Shown here: positions 43,836-52,880 of the stretch, one piece after another
How the letters are laid out: each line of letters opens with the position of its first letter
How positions within the stretch are numbered: the first letter of the stretch is position 1
Assembly (NCBI RefSeq): GCF_003935715.1
Contig: NZ_RHPP01000002.1
Span: 25,933-89,932, forward strand
Length of the DNA: 64,000 bases
From: Stenotrophomonas sp. 278
Lineage (GTDB): Bacteria > Pseudomonadota > Gammaproteobacteria > Xanthomonadales > Xanthomonadaceae
Direction: 5' to 3'
The notes under the pieces: generated by a model
What the model saw: the letters and a program-made list of their open reading frames with translations, nothing else
Told to the model about the DNA's origin: nothing
Databases searched by the model: none
Position numbers and translations under genes: made by a program

Positions 43836-44512
43836 CCTGCATCGACGCTCGCATCCAGATGCAGCTGGTATCGCCGGGGCGGCAGTTTGCGCTGGATGTT
43901 TCACTGCGTACCGCGGCCCGGCGGGTGGTGATTTTCGGCGAGTCGGGGGCGGGAAAAAGCCTGACCCTGAGGGCCATGGCCGGGTTGCTGAGACCCGATT
44001 CCGGTTGGATCCGCATCAACGGCGAAACACTCTTCGAGAGCGCGCAGCGCATCGACCTGCCGCCACAGAAACGGCGGATGGGCTATGTGTTCCAGGATTA
44101 CGCGCTGTTTCCCCACCTGACCGTGCGTCAGAACATCGCCTTCGGACTGTCTGGCGGCCTGTTCAATCCGGGCCGACGCAGCCGCCCCGCGCTGGTGGAG
44201 CAGTGGCTGGAGCGTTTGAATCTGGGGCCGGTTGGTAACCAGTACCCGCGTGACATCTCCGGCGGCCAGCGACAACGCACCGCCGTGGCCCGCGCATTGG
44301 TGGCACAGCCACGCGCCTTGCTGCTCGATGAGCCGTTCGCAGCGCTGGACCCGGCCAACCGCCAGGCCACCCGCGAAGGACTGGAGCACCTGCTGGACAC
44401 GCTGGGCATCCCGGTCGTGCTGATCACGCATGACAGGGAAGACCTTGAGCGTTTTGGTGGTGAGGTGCTTCACCTGCGTGACGGTCGCAACCTGGAACCG
44501 GATGCGGTGTAA
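43832..44512 (+). CDS. modC: Molybdate ABC transporter, ATPase (short form without Mop/TOBE domain)
   Basis: 226 aa. Walker A in FGESGAGKSLTL, Q-loop in YVFQDYALFPHLT, signature ISGGQRQRTAVARAL, Walker B LLLDEPFAALD and switch His in LITHDRED are all present. E. coli ModC is about 352 aa and carries a C-terminal molybdate-binding Mop/TOBE domain; this protein ends right after the nucleotide-binding domain. Feedback control by bound molybdate is therefore probably absent. Converges with mocA, 7 nt away. Confidence 0.92.
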   Translation: MTCIDARIQMQLVSPGRQFALDVSLRTAARRVVIFGESGAGKSLTLRAMAGLLRPDSGWIRINGETLFESAQRIDLPPQKRRMGYVFQDYALFPHLTVRQNIAFGLSGGLFNPGRRSRPALVEQWLERLNLGPVGNQYPRDISGGQRQRTAVARALVAQPRALLLDEPFAALDPANRQATREGLEHLLDTLGIPVVLITHDREDLERFGGEVLHLRDGRNLEPDAV

Positions 44513-44519
44513 CGCCGGT

Positions 44520-45134
44520 TCAAGGCGGATCGATCAGACCCTGGCCGCGTGCCAGGCGAAGATCCTCAAGCGTGTCGATGTCCAGCGCCAGCGCCGGTGC
44601 GTGGATCATGGCCAGTTGCTGGCGGGGCAGGGTACGAAGCCGGTCGCGGAATCCGGCATTGCCGGGGGCGGCGTCGAGCGCGTCAAACCAGCTGCCGGGC
44701 ACGACCGCAGGCACACCCACTGTTCCGGAAAGCACGGTGGCGGCACAGCCAGACGCCGATCCTGCCGCGCCGTCCAGCAGCGCGTGCAGATGCGGCGATT
44801 CCAGCGCGGGCTGGTCACACCCCAGTACCAGCACCCGGTGGCATGCCTTGACCCATGGCGCTGCTGCCTGCAGGCTCGCTCCCATTCCCCGGCTTGGTTC
44901 GGGATGAACGATCTTCAATCCGGGGATATCGCGCAGCAGGTCAGCCATGCCGTGGGCGTGTGCGGGCAGCGCGATCACCAGGATCGCCGGCCCGGTCGCG
45001 GCGGCCAGCCGGGCCATGCGGTGCAGCAGCGTTTCACCGTCGCGGCGGAGCAGTTGCTTGGGTTGGCCGAGACGCTCGCTGATGCCGGCGGCCATGATCA
45101 CGGCCGCGTGCGCGTCGGATACGGGGAGGTTCAT
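44520..45134 (-). CDS. mocA: MocA-like molybdenum cofactor cytidylyltransferase (NTP transferase)
   Basis: 204 aa. Nucleotidyltransferase start AAVIMAAGISERLGQPKQLL with LVLGCDQPALESPHLHAL fits the MobA/MocA superfamily. Its place beside an XdhC gene and a PaoABC-like enzyme favours CTP transfer to molybdopterin, making the MCD cofactor used by PaoC-type enzymes, rather than MGD. Last gene of the minus-strand molybdenum operon; the ATG at 45134 overlaps the xdhC-like stop. Confidence 0.8.
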   Translation of the reverse strand: MNLPVSDAHAAVIMAAGISERLGQPKQLLRRDGETLLHRMARLAAATGPAILVIALPAHAHGMADLLRDIPGLKIVHPEPSRGMGASLQAAAPWVKACHRVLVLGCDQPALESPHLHALLDGAAGSASGCAATVLSGTVGVPAVVPGSWFDALDAAPGNAGFRDRLRTLPRQQLAMIHAPALALDIDTLEDLRLARGQGLIDPP

Positions 45135-46120
45135 GGCGGTCCGGCGTTGACGCCGTGACGCCACGACTGCAGCTGCGCGGCGATGCTCAATGCAATGGCT
45201 TCGGGACCTCTTCCGCCCAGCGGCAAGCCGATGGGCGAGCGCAGCCGGGGCAGCAGCAGGTCCCGCAGGGAGTGGGGCAGAACCTGGAAAAGATCTTCTC
45301 TTCGACGCTCGGGCCCCAGCAGCCCGATGAAGGGAACGGTCGACACCGCCAGCAGCTGCAGCGCCTCGAGATCGCGTTCGAAATTGTGATGCATCACCAG
45401 CGCTGCGTCCGGCCGAAGCCGGGTCAGCGGAGCGTCGGTAAAGGCGGCATCCGGTACCCGTGCACGCCACGACGCGCGTCCCTCGCTGACAGACACCGAC
45501 CAGCCAAGACCCTGCAGCAGCGGCTGCAGCGGAACAGCCTCGGGGCCCGCGCCGTAGATCAGGACGCGCGGGGGGCGTCGCCAGCGAAGTGCCCAGACTT
45601 TTGGACGCGCGGACCAGTCTGGCGGACTGCTGTGAACATGATGGCGGATCCGCACGTCGCCAAACTGGCAGATAATGGCACCATCGGCCTGCACCGACAT
45701 GTCCAAGGTGCCGTCCCCGTGCAGCCAGGCCTTGAACAGGGGTTCCAACCGCGCGAGAGCGGGCAGCGGCAGCAGCACAACACGCTGCCGGCCCCGGCAC
45801 CCGACCGCATTGCCGGAGAACAGCGCGTCGTCGTCACGCGTATCGATTTCCATCCATTCCAGCGCACTCTGGTCGACTGCCTGCATCGCGCGGCGTTCGA
45901 TCTCCGGCTCCAGGCATCCACCGCTGAGCCAACCGACATGCGCACCGTCGCTGAACAGCGCCAGCGTGCCCGCACGGGTGTAGGTCGAACCCTCGGTCTC
46001 GAGTACCACCGCCAGCGCGGCCCGCTGCCCGGCGTGCATGGCCTCCACCGCCGCGCGCAGCACGCGGGCAGGATTGCCTTCCTCCACGTCCAGTGGAACC
46101 GGATGTCCGTTTGCCTTCAT
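45131..46120 (-). CDS. XdhC/PaoD-family cofactor insertion chaperone
   Basis: 329 aa. XdhC-CoxI N-terminal motifs: AVVLETEGSTYTRAG, SGGCLEPEIERRA and LFSGNAVGCRGRQRVVL. The C-terminal Rossmann part has VLIYGAGPEAVPL, DAALVMHHNFERD and SPIGLPLGGRGPEAIALSI. Such proteins bind the cofactor, help sulfurate it, and insert it into xanthine-dehydrogenase-family apoenzymes. The ATG overlaps the stop of the adjacent PaoC-like gene, so that is its likely client. It may also serve the second oxidoreductase, which has no chaperone gene of its own here. Confidence 0.87.
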   Translation of the reverse strand: MKANGHPVPLDVEEGNPARVLRAAVEAMHAGQRAALAVVLETEGSTYTRAGTLALFSDGAHVGWLSGGCLEPEIERRAMQAVDQSALEWMEIDTRDDDALFSGNAVGCRGRQRVVLLPLPALARLEPLFKAWLHGDGTLDMSVQADGAIICQFGDVRIRHHVHSSPPDWSARPKVWALRWRRPPRVLIYGAGPEAVPLQPLLQGLGWSVSVSEGRASWRARVPDAAFTDAPLTRLRPDAALVMHHNFERDLEALQLLAVSTVPFIGLLGPERRREDLFQVLPHSLRDLLLPRLRSPIGLPLGGRGPEAIALSIAAQLQSWRHGVNAGPP

Positions 46121-48315
46121 CCCAGTGCAGGCAGTCCGGCCAGCAGCTTGTCCAGGGTGATCGGATACTCCCTCACGCGGGTGCCGGTCGCGTTGTAGAT
46201 GGCGTTGGCCACCGCCGCGCTGACGCCACACAACCCCAGCTCGCCCACACCCTTGGCCTTCATCGGCGAGGAAACGGGGTCGGTTTCATCCAGGAACACG
46301 ACCTCCTGGTGCGGAATGTCGGCGTGCACGGGCACTTCATAGCCGGCCAGGTCGTGGTTGACGAAGAAGCCCAGCCGGGTGTCCACCGCCAGCTCTTCCG
46401 ACAACGCCGCACCCACGCCCATGGTCATCGCGCCGATCACCTGGCTGCGAGCGGTCTTGGGATTGAGGATGCGGCCTGCGGCACACACGGCGAGCATGCG
46501 ACGGATGCGACTTTCGCCGGTGGCAACGTCCACACCGACCTCAACAAAATGGGCGGCAAAAGTGGACTGCTGGAAACGTTCCTCCAGCTTGTCGAACTCG
46601 ATGCTGTCTTCGGCGACCAGCTCGCCGTCGGCAGCGGCCTTCTCCAGCGCGAAGGTCTTTCCGCCGGCGCTGACTTTGCCGTTGCCGAAGGAGGCGGTGG
46701 CCGGGTCCAGCCCCAGCTTGCCGGCGATCAGGTCGCGCATCCGGGTGCAGGCGGCGAACACACCGGCGGTGGAGCTGTTCGCGCCCCATTGGCCGCCAGA
46801 GCCGGCGGAGGCGGGGAAACTGGAATCCCCCAGTTTGACGGTGACCTGTTCCAGGGGGACGCCGAGCATCTCAGCCGCGGTCTGGCCGATGATGGTGTAG
46901 CTGCCAGTCCCGATATCGGTCATGTCGGTCTCTACCGTGACCCCACCCTTTGCATCGAGGCGGATGCGCGCCCCGGACTTCATCACCAGATTGTTGCGGA
47001 AACCGGCCGCCACGCCCATGCCCACCAGCCAGCGTCCATCGCGCTGCGTGCCCGGGCGGGCATTGCGCTTTTCCCAGCCAAACCGCTCGGCTCCGGTGCG
47101 CAGGCACTGCACCAGTTGCCGCTGCGAGAAAGGACGCTCGGCATTGGCCGGGTCCACCTGCGTGTCGTTGCGGATACGGAATTCGATCGGGTCCAGGCCG
47201 AGCTTTTCCGCCATTTCGTCCATGGCGATTTCCAGCGCCATCAGGCCGGGGGTTTCGCCCGGAGCACGCATGGCATTGCCTTCGGGCAGGTCCAGATGGG
47301 TCAGGCGCAGACCGGCCAGGCGGTGGGCACCGGCATACAGCAGTTTGGTCTGCTGCACGGCCTCCTCGGGCGAGCCGCCGGGCAGATTGCCCGACCACGA
47401 TTCATGGCCGATGGCGGTCAACGTGCCTTCGGCCGTGGCCCCTAGGCGGATCCGCTGCAGGGTGGCGGGACGGTGCGTGGTGTTGTTGGCGATCTGCGGG
47501 CGCGACAGTGTGACCTTCACCGGCCGTTTGGCGGCACGCGCGCCCAGCGCGGCCAGCACCACATCGGAGCGGACAAACAGCTTGCCGCCAAATCCGCCGC
47601 CGATATAAGGCGAGATCAGGCGGACGTCCTCTTTGGGCAGCCCCAGGGTCTTGGCCAGGTCGGTCTTGCCCCAGTCGATCATCTGGTTGGACGTCCACAC
47701 CGTCAGCTTGTTGCCCTCCCACGCAGCGAGCGTGGCATGCGGCTCCATCATGGCGTGTGACTGGTCAGGGGTGTGGTAGGTCGCATCCAGCGTGACCGGT
47801 GCCTCACCAAAGGCCTTCTCGAAGTTGCCGACGCGGGCGTCGGGATCGGTCTTCTGCAGCTTGCCACCGGCCTGTTTGGCCGCCGCCAGGTCATAGCTTC
47901 CCTTCTCCGTGGCGTAGCGGACGCGGACCAGCCCGGCAGCGGCACGCGCCTGCTCGAAGGTCTCGGCCACCACCAGCGCCAACGCCTGGTGGTAATGGGT
48001 GATCTCAGGCCCGCCCAGCAGCGGCGCGGCATTGCGCTGGGATTGCTGCAACGGACCTGCGTTCTCGGCCGTCACAATGGCCAGTACGCCGGGCGCGCGC
48101 CTCGCTGCATCCAGTTCCATCGCGCTGACACGCCCTTTGGCGATGCCGGCGGTGACCACGTAACCATAAGCGGGCGCGGACGTCGCCTGATGGTGCTCGT
48201 AGGCATAAGGCGCGTGGCCGGTGGTCTTCAGCGGGCCATCAATTCGGCTGAGCGGCTGACCCACCACCTTGAGCTGGTCGATCGGATTGGTTCCTGCCGG
48301 TGTGTCGAACTTCAT
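46117..48315 (-). CDS. paoC: Aldehyde oxidoreductase, molybdenum-binding large subunit (PaoC-like)
   Basis: 732 aa, the same length I recall for E. coli PaoC (YagR). Family features: IDGPLKTTGHAPYAYE, YIGGGFGGKLFVRSDV, LPEGNAMRAPGETPGLMALE (shown in part), and the catalytic Glu692 in KGVGELGLCG, which falls at the same number as in E. coli PaoC. It oxidises aldehydes using a molybdopterin cytosine dinucleotide cofactor. No signal peptide of its own; export would be with the Tat-bearing 2Fe-2S subunit. 3 nt after paoB, and overlaps the chaperone gene. Confidence 0.92.
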   Translation of the reverse strand: MKFDTPAGTNPIDQLKVVGQPLSRIDGPLKTTGHAPYAYEHHQATSAPAYGYVVTAGIAKGRVSAMELDAARRAPGVLAIVTAENAGPLQQSQRNAAPLLGGPEITHYHQALALVVAETFEQARAAAGLVRVRYATEKGSYDLAAAKQAGGKLQKTDPDARVGNFEKAFGEAPVTLDATYHTPDQSHAMMEPHATLAAWEGNKLTVWTSNQMIDWGKTDLAKTLGLPKEDVRLISPYIGGGFGGKLFVRSDVVLAALGARAAKRPVKVTLSRPQIANNTTHRPATLQRIRLGATAEGTLTAIGHESWSGNLPGGSPEEAVQQTKLLYAGAHRLAGLRLTHLDLPEGNAMRAPGETPGLMALEIAMDEMAEKLGLDPIEFRIRNDTQVDPANAERPFSQRQLVQCLRTGAERFGWEKRNARPGTQRDGRWLVGMGVAAGFRNNLVMKSGARIRLDAKGGVTVETDMTDIGTGSYTIIGQTAAEMLGVPLEQVTVKLGDSSFPASAGSGGQWGANSSTAGVFAACTRMRDLIAGKLGLDPATASFGNGKVSAGGKTFALEKAAADGELVAEDSIEFDKLEERFQQSTFAAHFVEVGVDVATGESRIRRMLAVCAAGRILNPKTARSQVIGAMTMGVGAALSEELAVDTRLGFFVNHDLAGYEVPVHADIPHQEVVFLDETDPVSSPMKAKGVGELGLCGVSAAVANAIYNATGTRVREYPITLDKLLAGLPALG

Positions 48316-48318
48316 GGC

Positions 48319-49269
48319 TTACCCCCTCGCTTCCAGCAGAACCGACGCCAGCGTGCGCTCAGCCAGCTGCACCTTGAACGCATTCTGTGATGATGGTGAC
48401 GCGCCTTCTAGCAGCTTGGCCATCACGGCCGCCGCGCCCTGCGGCAACAGCGCGTCCGCCTCGGGTTTCCGCCACGGCTTGTAGGCCACACCGCCGAGTG
48501 CGACGCGACCGCTGCCGTCACGCTGCAGCACCGCGGCCACCGATACCAGCGCGAAGGCATAAGAGGCCCGGTCACGCACCTTGCGGTAGATGTGGGTGCC
48601 ACCCAGGGGTCGGGGCAAATGGACGGCGGCGATCAGCTCGCCCTTCTCAAGTGTCGTTTCAAGATGCGGTGTGCTGCCGGGCGCGCGGTACAGCGCATCC
48701 AGCGCGAAGGTGCGACTGCTGCCGTCGGGCCGCAGGGTTTCAACCTGCGCATCCAGCGCCATCATCGCCACCGCCATGTCGCTGGGGTGGGTGGCGATGC
48801 AGGACGCACTGGTACCCACCACCGCCAGTTGCCGGCTGATACCGCCAATGGCACCGCAGCCACTGCCTGGCAGGCGCTTGTTGCACGGCTGCGCGGTGTC
48901 GTAGAAGTAGGGGCAGCGGGTGCGCTGCAATAGATTCCCAGCGGTCGTCGCCTTGTTGCGCAGCTGACCCGAAGCACCGGCGACCAGCGCACGCGTGAGC
49001 AAGGCATAGTCGCGGCGGATACGACGGTCGGCGGCCAGGTCGGTGTTGCGCACCAGCGCGCCGATTCTCACGCCGCCTTCCGCGGTAGCTTCGATGGTGT
49101 CCAGCTTCAACCCATTGACATCGATGAGGTGTGCCGGCGTTTCAATCTCCAGCTTCATCAGGTCCAGCAGATTGGTGCCGCCAGCGATGAATCGCGCACC
49201 TTGCGTCCGCGCCGCGGCCGCGGCGGCCTCGGCAGGCGTGTTGACCCGTTCATAGGTGAAGGCTTTCAT
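48319..49269 (-). CDS. paoB: Aldehyde oxidoreductase, FAD-binding subunit (PaoB-like)
   Basis: 316 aa. The FAD-binding motif [13 protein letters not shown] and [20 protein letters not shown] are followed by the cysteine set in [21 protein letters not shown], which in E. coli PaoB holds an additional [4Fe-4S] cluster. [16 protein letters not shown] is also conserved. It transfers electrons between the molybdenum and the acceptor through FAD. Overlaps paoA by ATGA. Confidence 0.92.
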   Translation of the reverse strand: MKAFTYERVNTPAEAAAAAARTQGARFIAGGTNLLDLMKLEIETPAHLIDVNGLKLDTIEATAEGGVRIGALVRNTDLAADRRIRRDYALLTRALVAGASGQLRNKATTAGNLLQRTRCPYFYDTAQPCNKRLPGSGCGAIGGISRQLAVVGTSASCIATHPSDMAVAMMALDAQVETLRPDGSSRTFALDALYRAPGSTPHLETTLEKGELIAAVHLPRPLGGTHIYRKVRDRASYAFALVSVAAVLQRDGSGRVALGGVAYKPWRKPEADALLPQGAAAVMAKLLEGASPSSQNAFKVQLAERTLASVLLEARG

Positions 49270-49907
49270 GCGCGGCGGCCCCCGACTTCTTCGATCGCCT
49301 CGACAATGTTCGAATACGCACCGCAGCGGCAGATGTTGCCGCTCATGCGTTCTCGGATCTCGTCGCCGGACAGGGTCGCACGCCGCTCGAGGTCGCCGGT
49401 GACGTGGCTGGGAATATCGTCACGCAGTTCCTGCAGGACCGCGACCGCCGAGCAGATCTGGCCCGGCGTGCAGTAACCGCACTGGTAACCATCATGTTTC
49501 ACGAAGGCCGCCTGCATGGGATGCAGATCTTCCGGCGAACCGAGCCCCTCGATGGTGGTGATTTTCGCACCTTCGTGCATCACCGCCAGGGTGAGGCAGG
49601 CATTGATGCGGCGACCGTCCACCAGCACCGTACAGGCACCGCACTGGCCATGGTCGCAGCCCTTCTTGGTACCGGTCAGCTGCAGATTCTCGCGCAATGC
49701 GTCCAGCAGGGTGACGCGGGTGTCCACCTCCAGGCTGCGCGCCTTGCCGTTCACCTCGAAGGCGACGCGCGCGGTGACCGGCGGGCGCGCATCCGTGTTG
49801 CCCTGTGCGTGGGCTACCACTGCAGGCAACGCCATGCTGGTGGCCGACCCTGCACCGAGCTTCAGCACGTCACGACGTGACAGGGAAAGATAGGGAGGGG
49901 TACTCAT
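49266..49907 (-). CDS. paoA: Aldehyde oxidoreductase, Tat-exported 2Fe-2S subunit (PaoA-like)
   Basis: 213 aa. A Tat signal is plain: [11 protein letters not shown] followed by a hydrophobic stretch to VVAHAQG. Two [2Fe-2S] domains follow: plant-type [15 protein letters not shown] with a later Cys, and the four-helix domain with [12 protein letters not shown] and [11 protein letters not shown]. As in E. coli PaoABC, this subunit would carry the folded heterotrimer to the periplasm. First gene of the enzyme triad, and 57 nt after the cofactor-gene fusion, with a hairpin between. Confidence 0.93.
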   Translation of the reverse strand: MSTPPYLSLSRRDVLKLGAGSATSMALPAVVAHAQGNTDARPPVTARVAFEVNGKARSLEVDTRVTLLDALRENLQLTGTKKGCDHGQCGACTVLVDGRRINACLTLAVMHEGAKITTIEGLGSPEDLHPMQAAFVKHDGYQCGYCTPGQICSAVAVLQELRDDIPSHVTGDLERRATLSGDEIRERMSGNICRCGAYSNIVEAIEEVGGRRA

Positions 49908-49955
49908 GCAGGGGCTCCTCGTTGGCTGGTGCAGCCTGGCTCACGGGGTTGGGCA

Positions 49956-49976
49956 CGGCACGCATCACGCGTGCCG
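49956..49976 (-). terminator. Hairpin at the stop of the MoaE-MoeB-rhodanese gene
   Basis: CGGCACGC pairs with GCGTGCCG around a 5-nt loop that holds the gene's TGA stop. It separates cofactor-synthesis genes from paoABC and may attenuate transcription or protect mRNA ends. Confidence 0.5.
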
Positions 49977-51563
49977 ACAGGACGATGATGCGGAACAGGC
50001 GGTTGGCGGATGGTGAAGCGCTTCTTCACGTGCGGCGTGCATCTGCTGCAGCCGGCGCAGGCCACCCTGCAGTGAGAACGCCTCGGGGTGACCGAGCGCC
50101 CGCAACGATCGCGCGGCCGCAAGGCTGCGCTTTCCGCTGGCGCAGAACAGCAGGATCGGGCCCCCGGCGGACGCCGTGAACCGGTCTGCACGCCAACGGG
50201 AATAGGGCATCCATTGGGTGTCGACGTCGCAGGGCATCGCTTCACGCTCGTCTGCCTCGCGCAGGTCGACCAGCTGGAAACCCGCCGATGCGGCGGCGAC
50301 CAGCGATTCCGCCGTTCGTTCGAGGTCAGCGTCTGCGGCCCGCGCGACAAGCGCGCGTGACGCCACCTGGGCGCATCCTCCGGCACTGGCACAGCCAGTT
50401 GTCGGGTCGATGGGCAGGCGCTGCGTCATGGTGTCCAGCAGGTCCACCAGCAGCAGCTCGCCGGGAGGGCGGCGCGGCAGATCCAGCAGCAGTTTCAGCG
50501 CTTCGTTGGCCTGCAGCGTGCCGAGCACGCCCGGGACCGTCCCGAGTACGCCGGATTGCGCACAGCTGCCGAGCAGGCCGGCATCGGGCGGCTCCGGCCA
50601 CAGACAACGCAGGCACGGACCGCCGGGCGCGCTCACCTGCATCTGCCCCTCATACTGGTGGACGCTGGCCAGAATGAGCGGGATCCCGGCGACCTGCGCG
50701 GCATCGCTGCTCAGATAGCGGCTGCCCATGTCGTCCGTACATTCCAGCACCAGGTCGAACTGCCGGAATGTGTCCACGACATCCCCGGCCTGCAGCGGCT
50801 GGGTGAAGACCTTTACGGACAGCGCGGGGTTCTGTGCACGCACGCGCTGGGCCGCCACGACAGCCTTGGGCTGCCCGATGTCCGCAGCGGTATACAGTGT
50901 CTGCCGATGCAGGTTGCTGGCCTCGACGCGGTCGCCATCGACGATCCCCAGGGTGCCGATTCCGGTGGCCGCCAGGTAGGTAAGGGCAGGGCTGCCCAGT
51001 CCGCCGGCCCCTATCACCAGCACCCGTGCGGCCGCCAGCCGGGCCTGGCCCTGCTCGCCGACCTCGCGCAGCCGGGACTGGCGTGAGTAGTCAGGCACAA
51101 AGTGTGCGTCGGTTGATGTGTCAGCGCTGCCATGGGAACACACGACCCATTGGGTATCGCCCTGCAGGTACAGTTCCTTCTTCCACACCGGCAACCGATG
51201 CTTGAATGCATCAATGATGTAACGGCACGCCCGGAACGCCGCGTCCCGATGCGGCGAGGAAACCCCGACCCACACCGCGAGATCACCCACTCGCAGCCGG
51301 CCGCTGCGATGAACACCGACCGCTTCGATGTCGCCGAAACGCGCGCGGGCCTCGGCCAGGATGGCTTCGCCCTCGGCCAGGGCCAGTTCTGCATAGACTT
51401 CGTACTCCAGGCCTTCGACCTCACGGCCGTCATTGCGATCGCGCACCCAGCCTTCGAACGCGCAGAAGCCGCCATGGCCTGGATGGGCTACTGCGCTCCG
51501 CAGCGCGTCCACGTCCAGTGGCATCGCGCTGACCGAAAACCCCGGGATCCCGTGCCGGCTCAT
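49965..51563 (-). CDS. Triple fusion MoaE - MoeB - rhodanese, molybdopterin synthase large subunit/sulfurylating enzyme
   Basis: 532 aa in one frame. Residues 1-145: MoaE, with CAFEGWVRDRNDG, HRSGRLRVGDLAVWVGVSS (shown in part) and active-site Lys pair in PVWKKELY. Residues about 160-400: MoeB/ThiF adenylyltransferase with ATP loop IGAGGLGSPAL (about 184), DGDRVEASNLHRQTLY and CLRCLWPEPPDAG. Residues about 415-510: rhodanese domain with active-site Cys474 in LLFCASGKRS. One polypeptide would adenylate MoaD, deliver sulfur and form the large synthase subunit. ATGA overlap with moaD supports the start. MoeB-rhodanese fusions are well known; a MoaE head on them seems unusual. Confidence 0.88.
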   Translation of the reverse strand: MSRHGIPGFSVSAMPLDVDALRSAVAHPGHGGFCAFEGWVRDRNDGREVEGLEYEVYAELALAEGEAILAEARARFGDIEAVGVHRSGRLRVGDLAVWVGVSSPHRDAAFRACRYIIDAFKHRLPVWKKELYLQGDTQWVVCSHGSADTSTDAHFVPDYSRQSRLREVGEQGQARLAAARVLVIGAGGLGSPALTYLAATGIGTLGIVDGDRVEASNLHRQTLYTAADIGQPKAVVAAQRVRAQNPALSVKVFTQPLQAGDVVDTFRQFDLVLECTDDMGSRYLSSDAAQVAGIPLILASVHQYEGQMQVSAPGGPCLRCLWPEPPDAGLLGSCAQSGVLGTVPGVLGTLQANEALKLLLDLPRRPPGELLLVDLLDTMTQRLPIDPTTGCASAGGCAQVASRALVARAADADLERTAESLVAAASAGFQLVDLREADEREAMPCDVDTQWMPYSRWRADRFTASAGGPILLFCASGKRSLAAARSLRALGHPEAFSLQGGLRRLQQMHAAREEALHHPPTACSASSSCRHA

Positions 51564-51802
51564 CCGCCGTTGACCGGTGGAATGAACACGACCGTGTCTC
51601 CATCATGCAGGGGGCGGTCCCAGTCGCAGAAGCGGGCATTGACCGCCACCTTCATCACGGACGCGGGCAGGGAGAAGCCGTGCCGGGCGCGCAGCTGTTC
51701 GTACAGCGACGCAGGCGAAGCGGCCTCGGTCTGCAGAAGCTCGGTGCCGGTACGGGCTTCTTCCCGCAGCTGGGCGTAGTAACGCAGTTCCAGATGTGGC
51801 AT
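51560..51802 (-). CDS. moaD: Molybdopterin synthase small subunit (sulfur carrier)
   Basis: 80-aa ubiquitin-like protein ending VVFIPPVNGG. The terminal Gly-Gly is the site that is adenylated and thiocarboxylated. FYAQ-like LRYYAQLREEA and AVNARFCDWDRPLHDGD fit MoaD. It lies directly between mobA and its partner MoaE-MoeB fusion, overlapping both. Confidence 0.93.
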   Translation of the reverse strand: MPHLELRYYAQLREEARTGTELLQTEAASPASLYEQLRARHGFSLPASVMKVAVNARFCDWDRPLHDGDTVVFIPPVNGG

Positions 51803-52392
51803 CAGTTCAACTCCAGTTGGCGCTGCGCCTGCAGCAGTTCCTCAGGCGTGTTCACGTTGTCCAGCGCGCGTCCGGGCGAGGGCAGGCGGTGCGTGCGCAG
51901 CTGCTGCAGCGCGCTGCGCGGGCAGTACAGTCCTGCTTCGTAGCGTTGCCTCAGCAGTGCCGTGGATGAAGGCTCCCAGATGGCGCAGAGCGGTTCGGGC
52001 AGTCCGTCATGACGACTGTCGAAGGCCGTGGCGTCACAGTGCGGTGCGCGCGCCTCGATGAGGGCGGCCAGCGTGGTGGTGTCCAGCAGCGGCAGATCAC
52101 AGGCGACCACCAGCCAGCCCGCGTCCGGCTCGGCCTGCTGCGCGGTGAGCAGACCGGCCATTGGCCCCACGCTTTCGACGCTGTCGACCAGAACAGGAAG
52201 GCCGGCGCGCAGGGTCTCGCCGCGCTGCCCTGGGTTGATGCTGACCACCACCTTGGCGACGTTGACCTTCTGCAGCATGTCCCAGGTGCGCAGCAGCTGC
52301 GGACGTCCGGCGTACTCAATCAGGGCTTTGTCGGTGCGCATGCGCCGGCTGGATCCGCCGCTCAGCACCAGTGCGAACAGGGGAGCGCTCAT
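51802..52392 (-). CDS. mobA: Molybdenum cofactor guanylyltransferase
   Basis: 196 aa. FALVLSGGSSRRMRTDKALI is the GTP-binding start, with PVLVDSVESVGPMAGLL and VVACDLPLLDTTTL further on. It makes MGD for DMSO-reductase-family enzymes; none of those is in this window, so its clients lie elsewhere. The paralogous mocA-like gene is about 6.7 kb away in the same array. The ATG at 52392 overlaps moaC. Confidence 0.88.
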   Translation of the reverse strand: MSAPLFALVLSGGSSRRMRTDKALIEYAGRPQLLRTWDMLQKVNVAKVVVSINPGQRGETLRAGLPVLVDSVESVGPMAGLLTAQQAEPDAGWLVVACDLPLLDTTTLAALIEARAPHCDATAFDSRHDGLPEPLCAIWEPSSTALLRQRYEAGLYCPRSALQQLRTHRLPSPGRALDNVNTPEELLQAQRQLELN

Positions 52393-52880
52393 GCCGACGG
52401 CTCCAGGTCGGATTTTCCGCCCTGTTTCGAGATCAGTCGCACCTGCTCGATGACGATCGCGTGCGACAGCGCCTTGCACATGTCATACAGGGTCAGGGCG
52501 GCAATGCTGGCCCCGGTGAGCGCCTCCATCTCCACGCCGGTGGTGCCATGACAGGCCACGGTGCAGTCGATGATGGCGCAGTCGCCCTCCATGTCGATCG
52601 CGATGTCGCAGCGCTGCAGGGCAAGCGGGTGGCAGAGCGGAATCAACTGGGCCGTGGCTTTCGCTCCCATCACCCCGGCAATATGCGCCACGGTCAGCAC
52701 GGCCCCCTTGGGCAGCACGAACTGCGCATCACGCAGCTGCGCCGCCACTGCAGGCGGAAAGCGCACCCGGGCCTGCGCATGCGCGGTCCGCTGTGTGGCG
52801 GCTTTCCCGCCGACGTCGACCATGCGCGGGCGCGCATCGGCATCCAGATGTGACAACGGGAAGGTACCGGTCTGCATCAT
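52389..52880 (-). CDS. moaC: Cyclic pyranopterin monophosphate synthase
   Basis: 163 aa. It works with MoaA to turn GTP into cPMP. The N-terminal MVDVGGKAATQRTAHA, the active-site segment ATAQLIPLCHPLALQ and GVEMEALTGASIAALTLYDM (shown in part) with KALSHAIVIEQVRLI are conserved MoaC motifs. Overlaps both moaA and mobA by ATGA. Confidence 0.95.
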   Translation of the reverse strand: MMQTGTFPLSHLDADARPRMVDVGGKAATQRTAHAQARVRFPPAVAAQLRDAQFVLPKGAVLTVAHIAGVMGAKATAQLIPLCHPLALQRCDIAIDMEGDCAIIDCTVACHGTTGVEMEALTGASIAALTLYDMCKALSHAIVIEQVRLISKQGGKSDLEPSA

